Counted from the first letter of the stretch, positions 7,109-17,140 are shown. The stretch is 32,684 nucleotides of DNA from Hymenobacter sp. BT188 (GCF_014333585.1 NZ_JACSCW010000012.1:1-32684), one strand, 5' to 3'. Translations and numbers: made by a program. The notes: generated by a model not told the origin, from the sequence alone.

Positions 7109-10048
7109 TTAAAACAACTTAAGCTGTGACTTAGGGCGCCGTAGTACAGCTTGAGCCCGCTCCACATCCTCGCTGGTCACTTCTACCGGGCCAGTCAGTT
7201 CGGGCAGCGGCGCTACGGGCTCTGGCGCAGCGGGCCGTGGAATGGTGGCCGGACCACGCTTTTTGGCGGCCGCCCGGCGCTCCGGCTCCGGGCCTTCGTC
7301 GGTGAGCAAAGCCAGGGAGTGAATCTTATAGTAAGCAAGCTTATTGCCGGCGGCCTTCCACCCTTTCACATCAATAAACGTGTGCAGCGGCAGCTTCTCG
7401 GTTTCGCGGTCGGCTTTCTTGTCGCGCTGAATCTTCATCTCCACCAGTGGCTCCGGATTAGCCGTCACAACTAGCAGCTTTGAGTTTTTGCTTTCAGAAA
7501 TAAAGGAGAATCGCTTTTCCAGTGTGCTGGTTTCGATCTTGAACCGCTTGACGTAATGCACTTTCGTCTCCCCTTCCACATACACGGTGCTCAGCACCGT
7601 GTCGGGCTCCAACTTGCGCAGCAGCACAATGTTGGGCACATCAAAGTGATGAGCCGTATCAGGCGACTTCAACTCGTAGCTGCCGTCCTTGTACACCACC
7701 AGCACCGTATTATCCGTGTCGAAGGTGCCCAGGTAGCGGCCGTGTCCAGCCGTGTTAAGGCGGCCCACTACTGAGTCAAAGAACATCTCGCGGCCACCCA
7801 AAGTCGAGTCGCCGAGGGCTTCCTGCTTGATCCGCTTGATGGGCTGCTTTGTTACGATGTTGCCTTGTGAGCCTTTGCCTTTTATGGCTAGCTCCGCAAA
7901 GTCAAACTCGAATTGCTTCACCCGTGCCGGCGCTTTATCGGTCAGCTGCACGCTCACAATTTCCGACTCGGAGTTCGGGTTAGCGGTCAGATACAGCACC
8001 TTGGAGTTTTTCCCCCCCTTGGTCAGATCATAGGTTTTGTCGCGGGTGATGCCCGTCACCAAGAAGCGCTTAGCATACGTCACGCCCGACGGACCATCCT
8101 GATACATCATGTTGTACACCAGGCGGTCGTCGTTCTTGTTATACACGCCCACGTGCAGAATGTCCTTGCCAACGAAGGTTTTCTCCGCGATGCGCGTGAC
8201 CATGAACGAGCCGTCCCGACGAATGGCAATAATGTCATCCAGGTCGGAGCAGTCGCAAACGAACTCATCCTTTTTCAGGCCGAAGCCTACAAAACCGTCC
8301 TGACGGTTTACATAAAGCTTCTGGTTAGCGACCGCCACCTTCTGGGCTGTTACCACGTCGAAAGTGCGGAGCTGGGTTTTGCGCTCCCGACCAGTGCCGT
8401 ATTTTTTCAGCAAGCCATCAAAATAGCTGATTGCGTAGCGAGTGATGTTGGCTAGATGGTCGGCTACTTCGGCAAGCTCAGTTTCTAGCTTTTGGATGTA
8501 TTCGTCGGCCTTGAAACCGTCGAACTTCGAGATGCGCTTGATACGAATTTCGGTCAGGCGCGTGAGGTCATCTTGGGTGATGGCGCGGCGCAGGACGATG
8601 CGCGTGTCGTTGGCCTTCTGCTTCTCCCCTTCCACGCGCACAAACTTCTTCAGGCCTGCGTCTATGGTTTCCAGAATCTCATCCCAAGTTTCGCATTCCT
8701 CAATCTTGCGATAGATGCGATTCTCGATGAATATCTTCTCCAGTGAAGCCGAATGCCACTTTTCGTGCAGCTCATCCTGCCGAATTTCGAGCTCACGCTC
8801 TAGCAGTCGCACCGTTTTCTGGGTGCTTAGCCGCAGCATGTCCTCCACGCCCACAAAGCGCGGCTTGTCCTCGATGATAACGCACGTATTGGGCGAGATC
8901 GAGATTTCGCAGTCCGTGAAGGCGTACAGCGCGTCCATGGTGAGGTCGGGCGACACACCGGTGGGTAGGTGTACCTGAATTTCGACTTCGGCGGCGGTGT
9001 TATCGACTACCTTTTTGATCTTAATTTTATTGGCCTCCGATGCCTTCACGATGCTTTCCATCAGCGCCGTGGTGGTGGTGCCGTAGGGAATATCGCGAAT
9101 GACCAGCATGGTTTTGTCGGCCTTCTCGATGGTGGCGCGCAGGCGAATTTTTGCCCCCCGCTGCCCCGAGTTATAGTTGGTGATGTCACAAAGCCCCCCA
9201 GTCGGAAAATCAGGGAACAGTTGAATATCGCGGCCCCGCAGCACGTCGATGCTGGCCTTGCACAACTCGCGGAAGTTGTGCGGCATAATCTTAGTGCTCA
9301 AGCCTACAGCAATACCTTCTACGCCCTGAGCCAGCAGCAATGGAAACTTGACGGGCAGCGTGGTCGGCTCGCGCTTGCGGCCGTCGTAGCTCATCTGCCA
9401 GTCGGTGATGTCAGGATTGAACACCACATCGAGCGCAAACTTGGACAGGCGGGCCTCGATATAACGCGGCGCGGCAGCTCCGTCGCCAGTGCGAATGTCG
9501 CCCCAGTTACCCTGGGTTTCGATCAGCAAGTCTTTCTGCCCCAGATTCACCATCGCGTCGCCGATAGAAGCGTCACCATGAGGGTGATACTGCATGGTTT
9601 GCCCAATGACGTTGGCTACTTTATTAAAGCGACCATCGTCCATCTCCTTCATGGCGTGCAAGATGCGGCGCTGCACGGGCTTCAAGCCATCTTCAATAGC
9701 CGGCACGGCACGCTCCAGAATCACGTAGGAGGCATAGTCCAAAAACCAGTTCTGATACATACCGGCCACCGTGGCCACGTCGTGAATGGTTTCACCGGGG
9801 GCAAACTTGGGCTCCTCCTCCGTTTCTTCCGTCACCGGCGTAGGCTCGGTCGTGACGTGCACATCCTCGGACGACTCAGACAGCAGCAGTTCGCCGGAGG
9901 CACTCACTACAAATTCCGCCTTTTCCGATGCGGCATCAGCATCCTCGGGCGCGGCCGAGGCAGACCCAAACTCAAAGGAGTCGCCGGCACCAAATAGATT
10001 CGGCTGCTCTTCCTGGTTCGGGTCGTGGGGGTTCTTCTCTTCTGACAC
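7109..10048 (-). CDS. parC: DNA topoisomerase IV subunit A (GyrA/ParC family)
   Basis: The 979-residue type IIA topoisomerase subunit breaks and rejoins DNA to decatenate daughter chromosomes. The winged-helix/tower region is complete: LDYASYVILERAVPAIEDGLKPVQRRILHAM, QYHPHGDASIGDAMVNLG, and APRYIEARL containing the active-site tyrosine (Y196). A coiled-coil gate and a beta-propeller-like C-terminal domain follow from about residue 540. An acidic, Ser/Glu-rich, probably disordered extension of about 85 residues precedes the core. The start is GTG at 10046-10048. I call it topoisomerase IV rather than gyrase because the matching B subunit, with a ParE-like sequence, lies at 13225-15144 on the same strand. 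A gyrase assignment cannot be fully excluded by eye. Confidence 0.93.
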   Translation of the reverse strand: MSEEKNPHDPNQEEQPNLFGAGDSFEFGSASAAPEDADAASEKAEFVVSASGELLLSESSEDVHVTTEPTPVTEETEEEPKFAPGETIHDVATVAGMYQNWFLDYASYVILERAVPAIEDGLKPVQRRILHAMKEMDDGRFNKVANVIGQTMQYHPHGDASIGDAMVNLGQKDLLIETQGNWGDIRTGDGAAAPRYIEARLSKFALDVVFNPDITDWQMSYDGRKREPTTLPVKFPLLLAQGVEGIAVGLSTKIMPHNFRELCKASIDVLRGRDIQLFPDFPTGGLCDITNYNSGQRGAKIRLRATIEKADKTMLVIRDIPYGTTTTALMESIVKASEANKIKIKKVVDNTAAEVEIQVHLPTGVSPDLTMDALYAFTDCEISISPNTCVIIEDKPRFVGVEDMLRLSTQKTVRLLERELEIRQDELHEKWHSASLEKIFIENRIYRKIEECETWDEILETIDAGLKKFVRVEGEKQKANDTRIVLRRAITQDDLTRLTEIRIKRISKFDGFKADEYIQKLETELAEVADHLANITRYAISYFDGLLKKYGTGRERKTQLRTFDVVTAQKVAVANQKLYVNRQDGFVGFGLKKDEFVCDCSDLDDIIAIRRDGSFMVTRIAEKTFVGKDILHVGVYNKNDDRLVYNMMYQDGPSGVTYAKRFLVTGITRDKTYDLTKGGKNSKVLYLTANPNSESEIVSVQLTDKAPARVKQFEFDFAELAIKGKGSQGNIVTKQPIKRIKQEALGDSTLGGREMFFDSVVGRLNTAGHGRYLGTFDTDNTVLVVYKDGSYELKSPDTAHHFDVPNIVLLRKLEPDTVLSTVYVEGETKVHYVKRFKIETSTLEKRFSFISESKNSKLLVVTANPEPLVEMKIQRDKKADRETEKLPLHTFIDVKGWKAAGNKLAYYKIHSLALLTDEGPEPERRAAAKKRGPATIPRPAAPEPVAPLPELTGPVEVTSEDVERAQAVLRRPKSQLKLF

Positions 10049-10613
10049 AGTGGGGTGTGGCGCTTGCCACGGTTAATGTTCTTGTACCTCTCTTTCAACC
10101 GCAGGGCTGAAAGGCTTTTCACTAAAGACGCCTGAAAATAGACAACAGGCAAAAAATGCAAGGATCAACTCATGGAGTTTGAGTAAAAGCTACAAAGAAA
10201 ATGAGCAGTGCCCTGGCTTGTTGCACTTTGAGCTTGCGTATCAAAAGTACCGTTAGCTGCGCAGAACGCAATATTTGTAATGCAAGTCACGTCCATAAAG
10301 TTCCCAATAATATTAGCTAAACACAAGCGTAAACCCAACTTTATGTAGCATATAACCGGTTTTATCACTTCTAAACACTTAGTAGATAGAGCAACATATA
10401 CTAACATCTTTAGCCAAACATAGAATACATTTGATAATTAATCTTAGTTACACGAATGGTTTAAAGTCCACCGTTCGCACTCTTAAGTAAGAAGAACGAG
10501 CAATTTTCTGCGCTGGAAGCAAATTGTTGCTTCTGGGAGACAACCCCGTTAGTATAGTCAGCATCTGGCTGTTAAAGCGCTGAGAAACGCGTCATTTACA
10601 AATACGTTTCCTT
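10049..10613. other. Divergent intergenic region between parC and the aminopeptidase gene
   Basis: These 565 bases contain the probable parC promoter (10242-10271). An isolated TACATTTG at 10426-10433 on plus fits the -7 consensus but has no TTG at the right distance, so the promoter of the plus-strand gene remains unidentified. I see no credible small gene, repeat or structured RNA. Confidence 0.5.
10242..10271 (-). promoter_or_regulatory. Bacteroidota-type promoter for parC
   Basis: On minus, TTG (10271-10269), a 19-base spacer and TACTTTTG (10249-10242) match the phylum consensus TTG-N17..23-TAnnTTTG. Transcription would start near 10235, giving a leader of roughly 190 bases. The same -7 octamer occurs before mtgA. 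Confidence 0.5.
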
Positions 10614-13139
10614 ATGGAAGAAATGCCTTTGCCTCAGCCCTCACCTCTGTATCTTACTCCCTCTGTGCGTCTCCTCCACAACTTCCTGCCGGGCCTGCTA
10701 ACCTTGGCCATTATTACTTCTACTAGTGCTCAGCAACCTGCCGCAAGCAGTTGCCGCGCTACGGAGCGCCGAGTGAATAATCTGGTCCATACCAAGCTCT
10801 ACTTACAGTTTGACTACGCCAAACGCTACGCTTACGGCAAGGAATGGCTGACGCTCAAGCCCCACGCCTACCCTACCGATTCACTGCGTTTAGACGCAAA
10901 AGGTATGGACATCAAGGCGGTGGCTTTGGTAAACGGCACCTCGATGCAGCCGCTGAAGTACACGTATATCGATCAGCGGAACCTGCGCGTGAATCTGGGC
11001 AAAGAAATGCCCCCCAGCACTGCTTACACCATTTATATCGAATACACGGCCAAACCCGACGAGGCCAACGTGAAGGGCAGCGCTGCCATTGCGGAAGCAA
11101 AGGGCCTGTACTTTATCAACCCCGACAGCGCCGTGGCCGGCAAGCCCGTGCAGATCTGGACCCAGGGCGAGACGGAAGGCTCGTCGGTGTGGTTTCCGAC
11201 CATCGATAGGCCAGATCAAAAAACGACCTCCGAAATCAGCCTGACCGTACCTAGCAAGTACGTCACGCTGAGCAACGGAGCCTTAGTAAACCAAAAGCCA
11301 GCCGGCGCGGGCTTGCGCACGGACACCTGGAAGATGGAGCAGCCGCACGCGCCTTACCTGTTTATGTTGGCCGTCGGCGACTTCCTCATCACGAAGGACA
11401 CGTGGCGGGGCAAGGAAGTGAGCTACTACCTCGAGCCCAAGTACTCAGACCAGGCCCGCGCCATATTTGGCAAAACGCCGCAGATGCTGGAGTTCTTTTC
11501 CCAGCGCCTCGGCGTGGAGTTTCCGTGGAATAAATACGCCCAGATAGTAGCCCGCGACTACGTAAGTGGGGCCATGGAAAACACGACGGCTTCTTTGTTT
11601 GGCGAACAAGCCCAGGGCACCGCCCGCGAGCTGCTGGACTGGGAATACGCCGGCGTGGAGCGCGAAATTGCCCACGAAATCTTCCACCATTGGTTTGGCG
11701 ACTATGTGACGGCCGAAAGCTGGAGTAACCTGACCATGAACGAGTCGTTTGCCAACTTTTGTGAAATACTCTGGGCCGAACACAAATATGGCCCCGATGC
11801 CGGCGCCGCCCAGGCTGACCGCAGTTTACGGAACTACCTGCGCACGTCTTACAACTACGAGAAGCCGCTGGTGCGCTTTCAGTATGCCGATAAGGAGGAC
11901 ATGTTTGATGGCGTGACTTACGAGAAAGGCGGCAGCATTCTGAACATGCTGCGCTCCCATTTGGGCGAGGAAGTATTCTTCCGGGGCTTGCAGCTTTATC
12001 TAAAACAGAATGCCTTCGGAACGGGCGAGCCGCACCAGTTGCGCCTGGCCCTCGAGGATGTATCAGGCCAGGACTTGAACTGGTTTTTCAATCAATGGTA
12101 TTACGGCGCCGGCCACCCCGTTGTTACCATTGACTACCAGTGGGATGCGGCCCGCAAGCGCCAGGCTGTGGTAGTGCACCAAACCCAGGCTGGGGGGCTT
12201 TTTATGCTGCCGCTGCTGGTTGATATTTACACGAATGGCAAAGCCCAACGCTACCCCGCTACTCTACGCAAGGCCGTAGATACGCTCTACTTTCCGGCCG
12301 CTACCAAACCGGAGTTAGTGAACGTGGACGCTGCAAAAGTGCTGGTGTGGCAGAAACAGGACAATAAATCACTGGCCGAATACGCCTACCAATACCGCTA
12401 CGCCCCGCACTACCTCGACCGGCGCGAATCCCTGGCCGCTGCTCAAGCCAAACCAACCAACCCGCTAGCCCAAAAAATTCTGGTGGCTGGCCTCAGCGAT
12501 AAATCTGCCGCTTTGCGAGAGATGGCCGTTCAGGCTCTTGACCTCAAAAATGCTCCCCAGCGCCGGTTGGCTGCACCTTTCCTCGCCAAACTGGCCGCTA
12601 AGGATTCATCGGTGCAGGTGCAGGCGGCAGCGCTAACGGCGCTCGGCACGCTGGAGGAAAAGCGCTACGCTAAGCTCTTTACGAAAGCGCTCGACAGCAA
12701 ATCGTACCGGGTGCAGGGGGCGGCGCTGCAAGCCTTGCTCCCACTTCAGCAGAAGCAGGCGTTAGCCCGCGCTACCGCCTTTGAGGCCGACAATAAAGGG
12801 GCGTTAACAGTGGCTCTGGTAAGCGTGTATGGCCAAGCAGGCGGACCAGCCCAGTGGCCCCTGGTATTGAGCAAGTACGATGCGGCCGAACCAAACGGGC
12901 GCTTCGATATGCTGACCGGCATTGTACCGATGCTTGGTCGCTTGGAAGACCCCGCGGCGCTGACTGAAGGCATTAAGCGCATGAAGGATCTGGCCGTGAA
13001 GTTTAAAGCCTACGGCGTAGCTGAACCCATCATAGGTGGGCTGCGCCAAATAGAGCAGCAACAAGCCGCACGTCCTACCGCGACCCAAGCCAAAACGTTG
13101 GTAGATGCAGCGGTAAAAGAAATCCAGGACGCTGAGTAG
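10614..13139 (+). CDS. M1 family zinc aminopeptidase, exported
   Basis: The 841-residue metallopeptidase removes N-terminal residues from peptides. After a leader with a hydrophobic stretch (LLHNFLPGLLTLAIITSTSAQ, probably a signal peptide cut near 40) come the beta-sheet N-domain, the substrate motif GAMEN (319-323), and the zinc site HEIFH (H354, H358) with E377 in NESFANF at the M1 spacing. This is followed by a catalytic-domain tail. From about residue 615 the Ala/Leu-rich helices (LREMAVQALD, VQAAALTALGTL, VQGAALQALLPL) look like HEAT repeats. The gene is transcribed alone, divergent from parC and convergent with parE. No dedicated regulator is visible. Confidence 0.95.
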   Translation: MEEMPLPQPSPLYLTPSVRLLHNFLPGLLTLAIITSTSAQQPAASSCRATERRVNNLVHTKLYLQFDYAKRYAYGKEWLTLKPHAYPTDSLRLDAKGMDIKAVALVNGTSMQPLKYTYIDQRNLRVNLGKEMPPSTAYTIYIEYTAKPDEANVKGSAAIAEAKGLYFINPDSAVAGKPVQIWTQGETEGSSVWFPTIDRPDQKTTSEISLTVPSKYVTLSNGALVNQKPAGAGLRTDTWKMEQPHAPYLFMLAVGDFLITKDTWRGKEVSYYLEPKYSDQARAIFGKTPQMLEFFSQRLGVEFPWNKYAQIVARDYVSGAMENTTASLFGEQAQGTARELLDWEYAGVEREIAHEIFHHWFGDYVTAESWSNLTMNESFANFCEILWAEHKYGPDAGAAQADRSLRNYLRTSYNYEKPLVRFQYADKEDMFDGVTYEKGGSILNMLRSHLGEEVFFRGLQLYLKQNAFGTGEPHQLRLALEDVSGQDLNWFFNQWYYGAGHPVVTIDYQWDAARKRQAVVVHQTQAGGLFMLPLLVDIYTNGKAQRYPATLRKAVDTLYFPAATKPELVNVDAAKVLVWQKQDNKSLAEYAYQYRYAPHYLDRRESLAAAQAKPTNPLAQKILVAGLSDKSAALREMAVQALDLKNAPQRRLAAPFLAKLAAKDSSVQVQAAALTALGTLEEKRYAKLFTKALDSKSYRVQGAALQALLPLQQKQALARATAFEADNKGALTVALVSVYGQAGGPAQWPLVLSKYDAAEPNGRFDMLTGIVPMLGRLEDPAALTEGIKRMKDLAVKFKAYGVAEPIIGGLRQIEQQQAARPTATQAKTLVDAAVKEIQDAE

Positions 13140-13164
13140 CGTTGGTTACGAGCTAACTTTTCAT

Positions 13165-13200
13165 AAAAAAGCCCCCTAGATTTGATCTGGGGGCTTTTTT
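13165..13200. terminator. Bidirectional terminator between the aminopeptidase gene and parE
   Basis: AAAAAAGCCCCC...AGA at 13165-13180 pairs with TCTGGGGGCTTTTTT at 13186-13200, with one bulged T. A-run and T-run flanks on both sides suit the convergent genes ending at 13139 and 13225. Here the C-run is five rather than six, a decayed form of the common motif. Confidence 0.9.
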
Positions 13201-13224
13201 GTAATGTATAAGCTGCTGTTTGCG

Positions 13225-15144
13225 CTACGCGAACGCCATATCTTCCTCAGCTACTTCCTCAACTGGCAGCACATCGGACGTTATCAGATCTTTTTCCTGA
13301 CGTAGGTTGTCGATGATAAACTCTTGCCGGGCGGGCGTATTCTTGCCCATATAGTAAGTCAATACCTGCTGAATAGAACGGTCAGACTGCAAAATGACGG
13401 GCTCCAGCTTGATGTTGTCGCCAATGAACTTACCGAACTCATCGGGGCTGATTTCGCCGAGACCTTTGAAGCGGGTTACTTCCGGGTTGCGGCCCAGTTT
13501 GCGCATGGCGTCCTGCTTTTCCTGCTCGTTGTAGCAATAGATGGTCGTTTTCTTGTTGCGGACGCGGAATAGCGGCGTTTCCAGGATGAAAACGTGGTTG
13601 TTGCGTACCAGGTCGGGGAAGAACTGCAAGAAGAAAGTGAGCAGCAGCAAGCGAATGTGCATGCCATCCACGTCGGCGTCGGTGGCAATTACCACGCGGT
13701 TGTAGCGCAGGTGTTCAATACCTTCTTCAATGTTCAGTGCGTGCTGAAGTAGGTTCAGCTCCTCATTCTCGTACACGATTTTCTTCTTCAGTCCGAAGCA
13801 GTTCAGTGGCTTACCGCGCAAGCTGAATACAGCCTCCGTTTCTACGTTGCGGCTTTTGGTGATGGAGCCCGACGCTGAGTCTCCCTCGGTGATGAAGAGC
13901 GTGGTGAGGGCTTCGGCTTCCTGCTTGCCTTCTCCGAAGTGGAAGCGGCAGTCGCGTAGCTTGCGGTTGTGCAGGTTGGCTTTTTTAGCGCGTTGGTTGG
14001 CTAGTTTTTTCACGCCGGCCATGTCCTTGCGCTCCCGCTCACTCTGCTCGATGCGTCTTTTTAGGGCATCGGCTACTGCCTGGTTTTTGTGCAGATAGTT
14101 GTCGAGGTGCTCTTTGACGAAGTCCAAAATGAAGCCGCGCACCGTCGGGCCATCCTCACCCATGTTGATGGAACCGAGTTTGGTTTTGGTCTGGCTTTCA
14201 AATACCGGCTCCTGCACGCGTACCGAAATGGCCGCGATGATAGAGCCGCGAATGTCGGCCGCGTCGTATTCCTTCTTATAAAATTCACGCACGGTTTTGA
14301 CTACTGCCTCACGGAAAGCCGCCAGGTGCGTACCACCTTGGGTAGTGTACTGACCATTGACAAAGGAATAATACTCCTCGCCATAGTCGTTGCCGTGCGT
14401 TAGCGCCAGCTCAATATCGGGGGCCTTAAGGTGGATGATGGGGTAGCGCAAACTTTCCGCGTCCGCTTTGCGCGAGAGCAGATCGAGCAGGCCGTTTTCA
14501 GAGTAATATTTCTGCCCGTTGAAGTTGATGGTAAGGCCCGCGTTCAGATACACGTAGTTCCAGATCTGGTTTTCCAGATACTCCGGAATGAAGCGGTAGT
14601 TCTTAAACACCGTATCATCGGGCTGGAACACCATCAGGGTGCCGTTGCGCTGGGAGGTTTTCGCGGGCTTAGGATCCTGCATCAGCTTGCCCTGCGAGAA
14701 CTCCGCCGACTTCATCAGGCCCTCGCGCACGCTTTGCACCAGGAAGTAGCTGCTAAGCGCGTTCACGGCCTTGGTACCCACGCCATTCAGGCCCACAGAC
14801 TTCTGGAAAACCTTGGAATCGTACTTACCGCCGGTGTTGATCTTGCTGACTACATCCACCACTTTGCCCAACGGAATGCCGCGGCCGTAGTCGCGCACCT
14901 GCACGCGCTGGTCGGATATTTTGATGTCGATGGTACGGCCGTGGCCCATCACGTGCTCGTCAATGGAATTATCAATAACTTCCTTCACGAGCACATAAAT
15001 ACCGTCGTCGTAGGCCGAGCCATCGCCGAGCTTACCGATGTACATACCGGGCCGCAAACGGATGTGCTCGCGCCAATCCAGGGAGCGGATGCTGTCTTCG
15101 GTGTACGCGTGTTGGGGAGCGACGGGGAGTTGTTCTTCAGCCAT
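13225..15144 (-). CDS. parE: DNA topoisomerase IV subunit B (GyrB/ParE family)
   Basis: The 639-residue ATPase subunit of topoisomerase IV drives strand passage. The GHKL fold is clear: RLRPGMYIGKLG, EVIDNSIDEHV (N59), DYGRGIP, and the GVGTKAVNALS loop. The TOPRIM domain shows EGDSASG (420-426) and DADVDG (489-494), the metal-binding signature. The C-terminus has the typical RFKGLGEISPDEFG and YYMGKNTPARQEFI segments. I start at ATG 15142-15144 (MAEEQLPVAP) rather than 19 codons upstream, because homologues begin just before this point. The partner parC lies downstream on the same strand, but an inverted aminopeptidase gene separates them, so the two are not in one transcript. Confidence 0.95.
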   Translation of the reverse strand: MAEEQLPVAPQHAYTEDSIRSLDWREHIRLRPGMYIGKLGDGSAYDDGIYVLVKEVIDNSIDEHVMGHGRTIDIKISDQRVQVRDYGRGIPLGKVVDVVSKINTGGKYDSKVFQKSVGLNGVGTKAVNALSSYFLVQSVREGLMKSAEFSQGKLMQDPKPAKTSQRNGTLMVFQPDDTVFKNYRFIPEYLENQIWNYVYLNAGLTINFNGQKYYSENGLLDLLSRKADAESLRYPIIHLKAPDIELALTHGNDYGEEYYSFVNGQYTTQGGTHLAAFREAVVKTVREFYKKEYDAADIRGSIIAAISVRVQEPVFESQTKTKLGSINMGEDGPTVRGFILDFVKEHLDNYLHKNQAVADALKRRIEQSERERKDMAGVKKLANQRAKKANLHNRKLRDCRFHFGEGKQEAEALTTLFITEGDSASGSITKSRNVETEAVFSLRGKPLNCFGLKKKIVYENEELNLLQHALNIEEGIEHLRYNRVVIATDADVDGMHIRLLLLTFFLQFFPDLVRNNHVFILETPLFRVRNKKTTIYCYNEQEKQDAMRKLGRNPEVTRFKGLGEISPDEFGKFIGDNIKLEPVILQSDRSIQQVLTYYMGKNTPARQEFIIDNLRQEKDLITSDVLPVEEVAEEDMAFA

Positions 15145-15385
15145 ATAAACTAGGTAATCAAATTTGAGGTAAAATAACGCAGAAAATTGGCCTTTTCTCA
15201 ACAGTAAGCCGTAGGAGGGCGCAAGACTGTTACTGGCAGAACCAACGCGTTGATTTTAGCCATAAATATTAGCAAATTTCTTGAATAAAACCAGCCCTTC
15301 GCTTACATAGTTCCTTCCAAAAATAACGCCCACTGCCCTAATTCCTGATTTTACTCCTTCCCTGCCTTCCTAATTTTTTTAGCTA

Positions 15386-16561
15386 ATGCTTTCTACCTCT
15401 AAACATTTTAACGGCCCCCGACCCAACTCGACTCCAGCCGAGGTGAAATTGCCCCCCGTCATTTACTATACTTTCCTGCTCATTGGTTTGTCGCTGCTCG
15501 TGTTCGTGCTCTGGAAGCTCGATAGCGTCTTGCTGCCCATCACCTTTGCGGCCCTCTTTTCAATTTTGCTGTTGCCGTTGTGCCAGCGCTTTGAGCGGTG
15601 GGGCTGGCCAAGGGTTCTAGCTATTCTCTTTTGCCTATTGCTGGTGATTGTGGGCTTGGCGGCCATCATTTTCGCTTTTGGCTCTCAGATGACGCAGTTT
15701 AAGGCCGAGCTTCCTAAGCTCCAGGAGAAACTGGTGCAGTATTTCGACCAAATTCAGCAGATGCTGAGCCAGCGCTTTGGCATTGAGCCGATCAGCAAAG
15801 ACGAATTCATCGACTCGTCGCTCAAGAGCGCGAAGAAAGACGCGGGCGGTTATCTGGGCGCTACGTTGAACACGACAGCTGACGTGCTGAGTGTCGTCAC
15901 GCTGGTGCCCATTTACATGTTCTGCTTTCTGTACTACCGCGACCATATGCGGCAGTTTATGTTCCGCTTTGTGAGCCCTGAGAAGCGTACGTCGGTGCTG
16001 CACACCGTGGATAGCATTCAGACAGTGGTGCAGGCTTATATCAGTGGCCTAATGACGGTTATCGTGATTGTAGCCATTCTGAATGCCATTGGCTTGCTAG
16101 TTCTGGGAGTCAAATTCGCCATTTTCTTCGCCGTCTTTGCCTCGGTTCTTACCATTATCCCTTACATCGGCATCCTGATTGGCTCAGCCTTACCGGCCAT
16201 TATTACGCTGGTCGAAACCGGCTCGCCAGCCAAAGCGTTGGGCGTTATTGGTGTATTTGTGTTTGTGCAATTCCTGGAGGGTAACTTCATTACGCCCATG
16301 ATTACGGGCTCCAAAGTGAGCATCAACCCGATGGCGGCCATCATTGCCCTTATTCTGGGGGGCGAGCTGTGGGGTACGCCAGGCATTATCCTGAGTATTC
16401 CGCTCATAGCCGTGATTAAGGTAGTTCTGGACGCATCCAAGGCGACGGAGCCGTTCGGCTTTTTGCTGGGCGATGTGGCCGATGGCGACGACATAGTCGA
16501 TAAGAAGGCCGAGCCGGGCTTTTTCGGGCGGCTTTGGCAGCGCCTGCGAGGCGCTTCGTAA
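15386..16561 (+). CDS. AI-2E family transporter-like membrane protein
   Basis: The 391-residue integral membrane protein has about eight predicted transmembrane segments: a pair and a third at about 26-90, then from about 165 onward. Between the third and fourth there is a soluble region (about 95-160, LPKLQEKLVQYFDQIQQML). The conserved family core GVKFAIFFAVFASVLTIIPYIGILIGSALPAI and QFLEGNFITPMITGSKVSINPMAAIIALILGGELWG is present. The family (formerly PerM/UPF0118) includes TqsA, linked to autoinducer-2 export, and cation/proton antiporters. Substrate cannot be told from sequence. It probably sits alone or ahead of the small gene 91 bases downstream. Confidence 0.9.
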   Translation: MLSTSKHFNGPRPNSTPAEVKLPPVIYYTFLLIGLSLLVFVLWKLDSVLLPITFAALFSILLLPLCQRFERWGWPRVLAILFCLLLVIVGLAAIIFAFGSQMTQFKAELPKLQEKLVQYFDQIQQMLSQRFGIEPISKDEFIDSSLKSAKKDAGGYLGATLNTTADVLSVVTLVPIYMFCFLYYRDHMRQFMFRFVSPEKRTSVLHTVDSIQTVVQAYISGLMTVIVIVAILNAIGLLVLGVKFAIFFAVFASVLTIIPYIGILIGSALPAIITLVETGSPAKALGVIGVFVFVQFLEGNFITPMITGSKVSINPMAAIIALILGGELWGTPGIILSIPLIAVIKVVLDASKATEPFGFLLGDVADGDDIVDKKAEPGFFGRLWQRLRGAS

Positions 16562-16652
16562 CCTAGGGGGCAATTTGATAGTATAAACTCCCGATCAGCT
16601 TCATGACGGAGCTGTGCTACACACTCTGACCTAACCCTAAAACAAACTTATC

Positions 16653-17117
16653 ATGGCCTCTATCAGCGATAACACTGCCCGCGCTTACAACGACCTCGTC
16701 GAAATCAACGAAACTGGCGCCAAGGGCTACCAGGAAGCTGCCGAAGGCGCCACCAGTCCTCAATTGAAGTCGCAACTGAGCCAGTTCAGCCAGCAGCGCG
16801 CCCAGTTCGCCTCTGAGCTAAAGCAGCAGGCTCGTCAGTTTGGCATTAATACCGAAGCTGGTAATACAATAGAAGGCGTAGTTGCCGATGCTGCTGCTGC
16901 CGTACACCGTGGCTGGATTAACATTAAATCGGCCATCACCGGCCAAGACGATAATGCCATTCTGGGCGAGTGCGAAACTGGCGACAAAGTAGCCCTCGAA
17001 GCTTATGAGCAAGCGCTGAAAGCTGAAGGCCTGCCTGTTGAAGCCAAGTCAATCATTCAGAAGCAGCACGGCGAGATCCTGGCTGCCAAGAACCAGATTA
17101 CTTCGTTGAAGCGCTAA
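16653..17117 (+). CDS. PA2169-type four-helix-bundle protein (DUF2383-like)
   Basis: The 154-residue soluble protein is almost entirely helical and shows the pattern of the ferritin-like PA2169/DUF2383 family: NDLVEINETGAKGYQEAAE, QLSQFSQQRAQFASELKQQ, GWINIKSAITGQDDNAILGECETGDKVALEAYEQAL, and a C-terminal helix. The family is often linked to general stress and may bind metal through the bundle's Glu residues, but its reaction is unknown. There is no signal peptide. It is followed by a strong terminator 24 bases after its stop. The ATG has no Shine-Dalgarno. Confidence 0.85.
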   Translation: MASISDNTARAYNDLVEINETGAKGYQEAAEGATSPQLKSQLSQFSQQRAQFASELKQQARQFGINTEAGNTIEGVVADAAAAVHRGWINIKSAITGQDDNAILGECETGDKVALEAYEQALKAEGLPVEAKSIIQKQHGEILAAKNQITSLKR

Positions 17118-17140
17118 TTCGCTCGCTTTCACAATCCATT

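Noticed and set aside
8969..9997. Open frame of 342 codons on plus inside parC
   Set aside because: It is fully antisense to a complete, motif-rich topoisomerase gene, and its product (His/Gln/Gly-rich, no family pattern) is what the opposite strand of a GC-rich gene yields.
14431..15153. Open frame of 240 codons on plus inside parE
   Set aside because: It is antisense to the GHKL ATPase domain and has no family resemblance.
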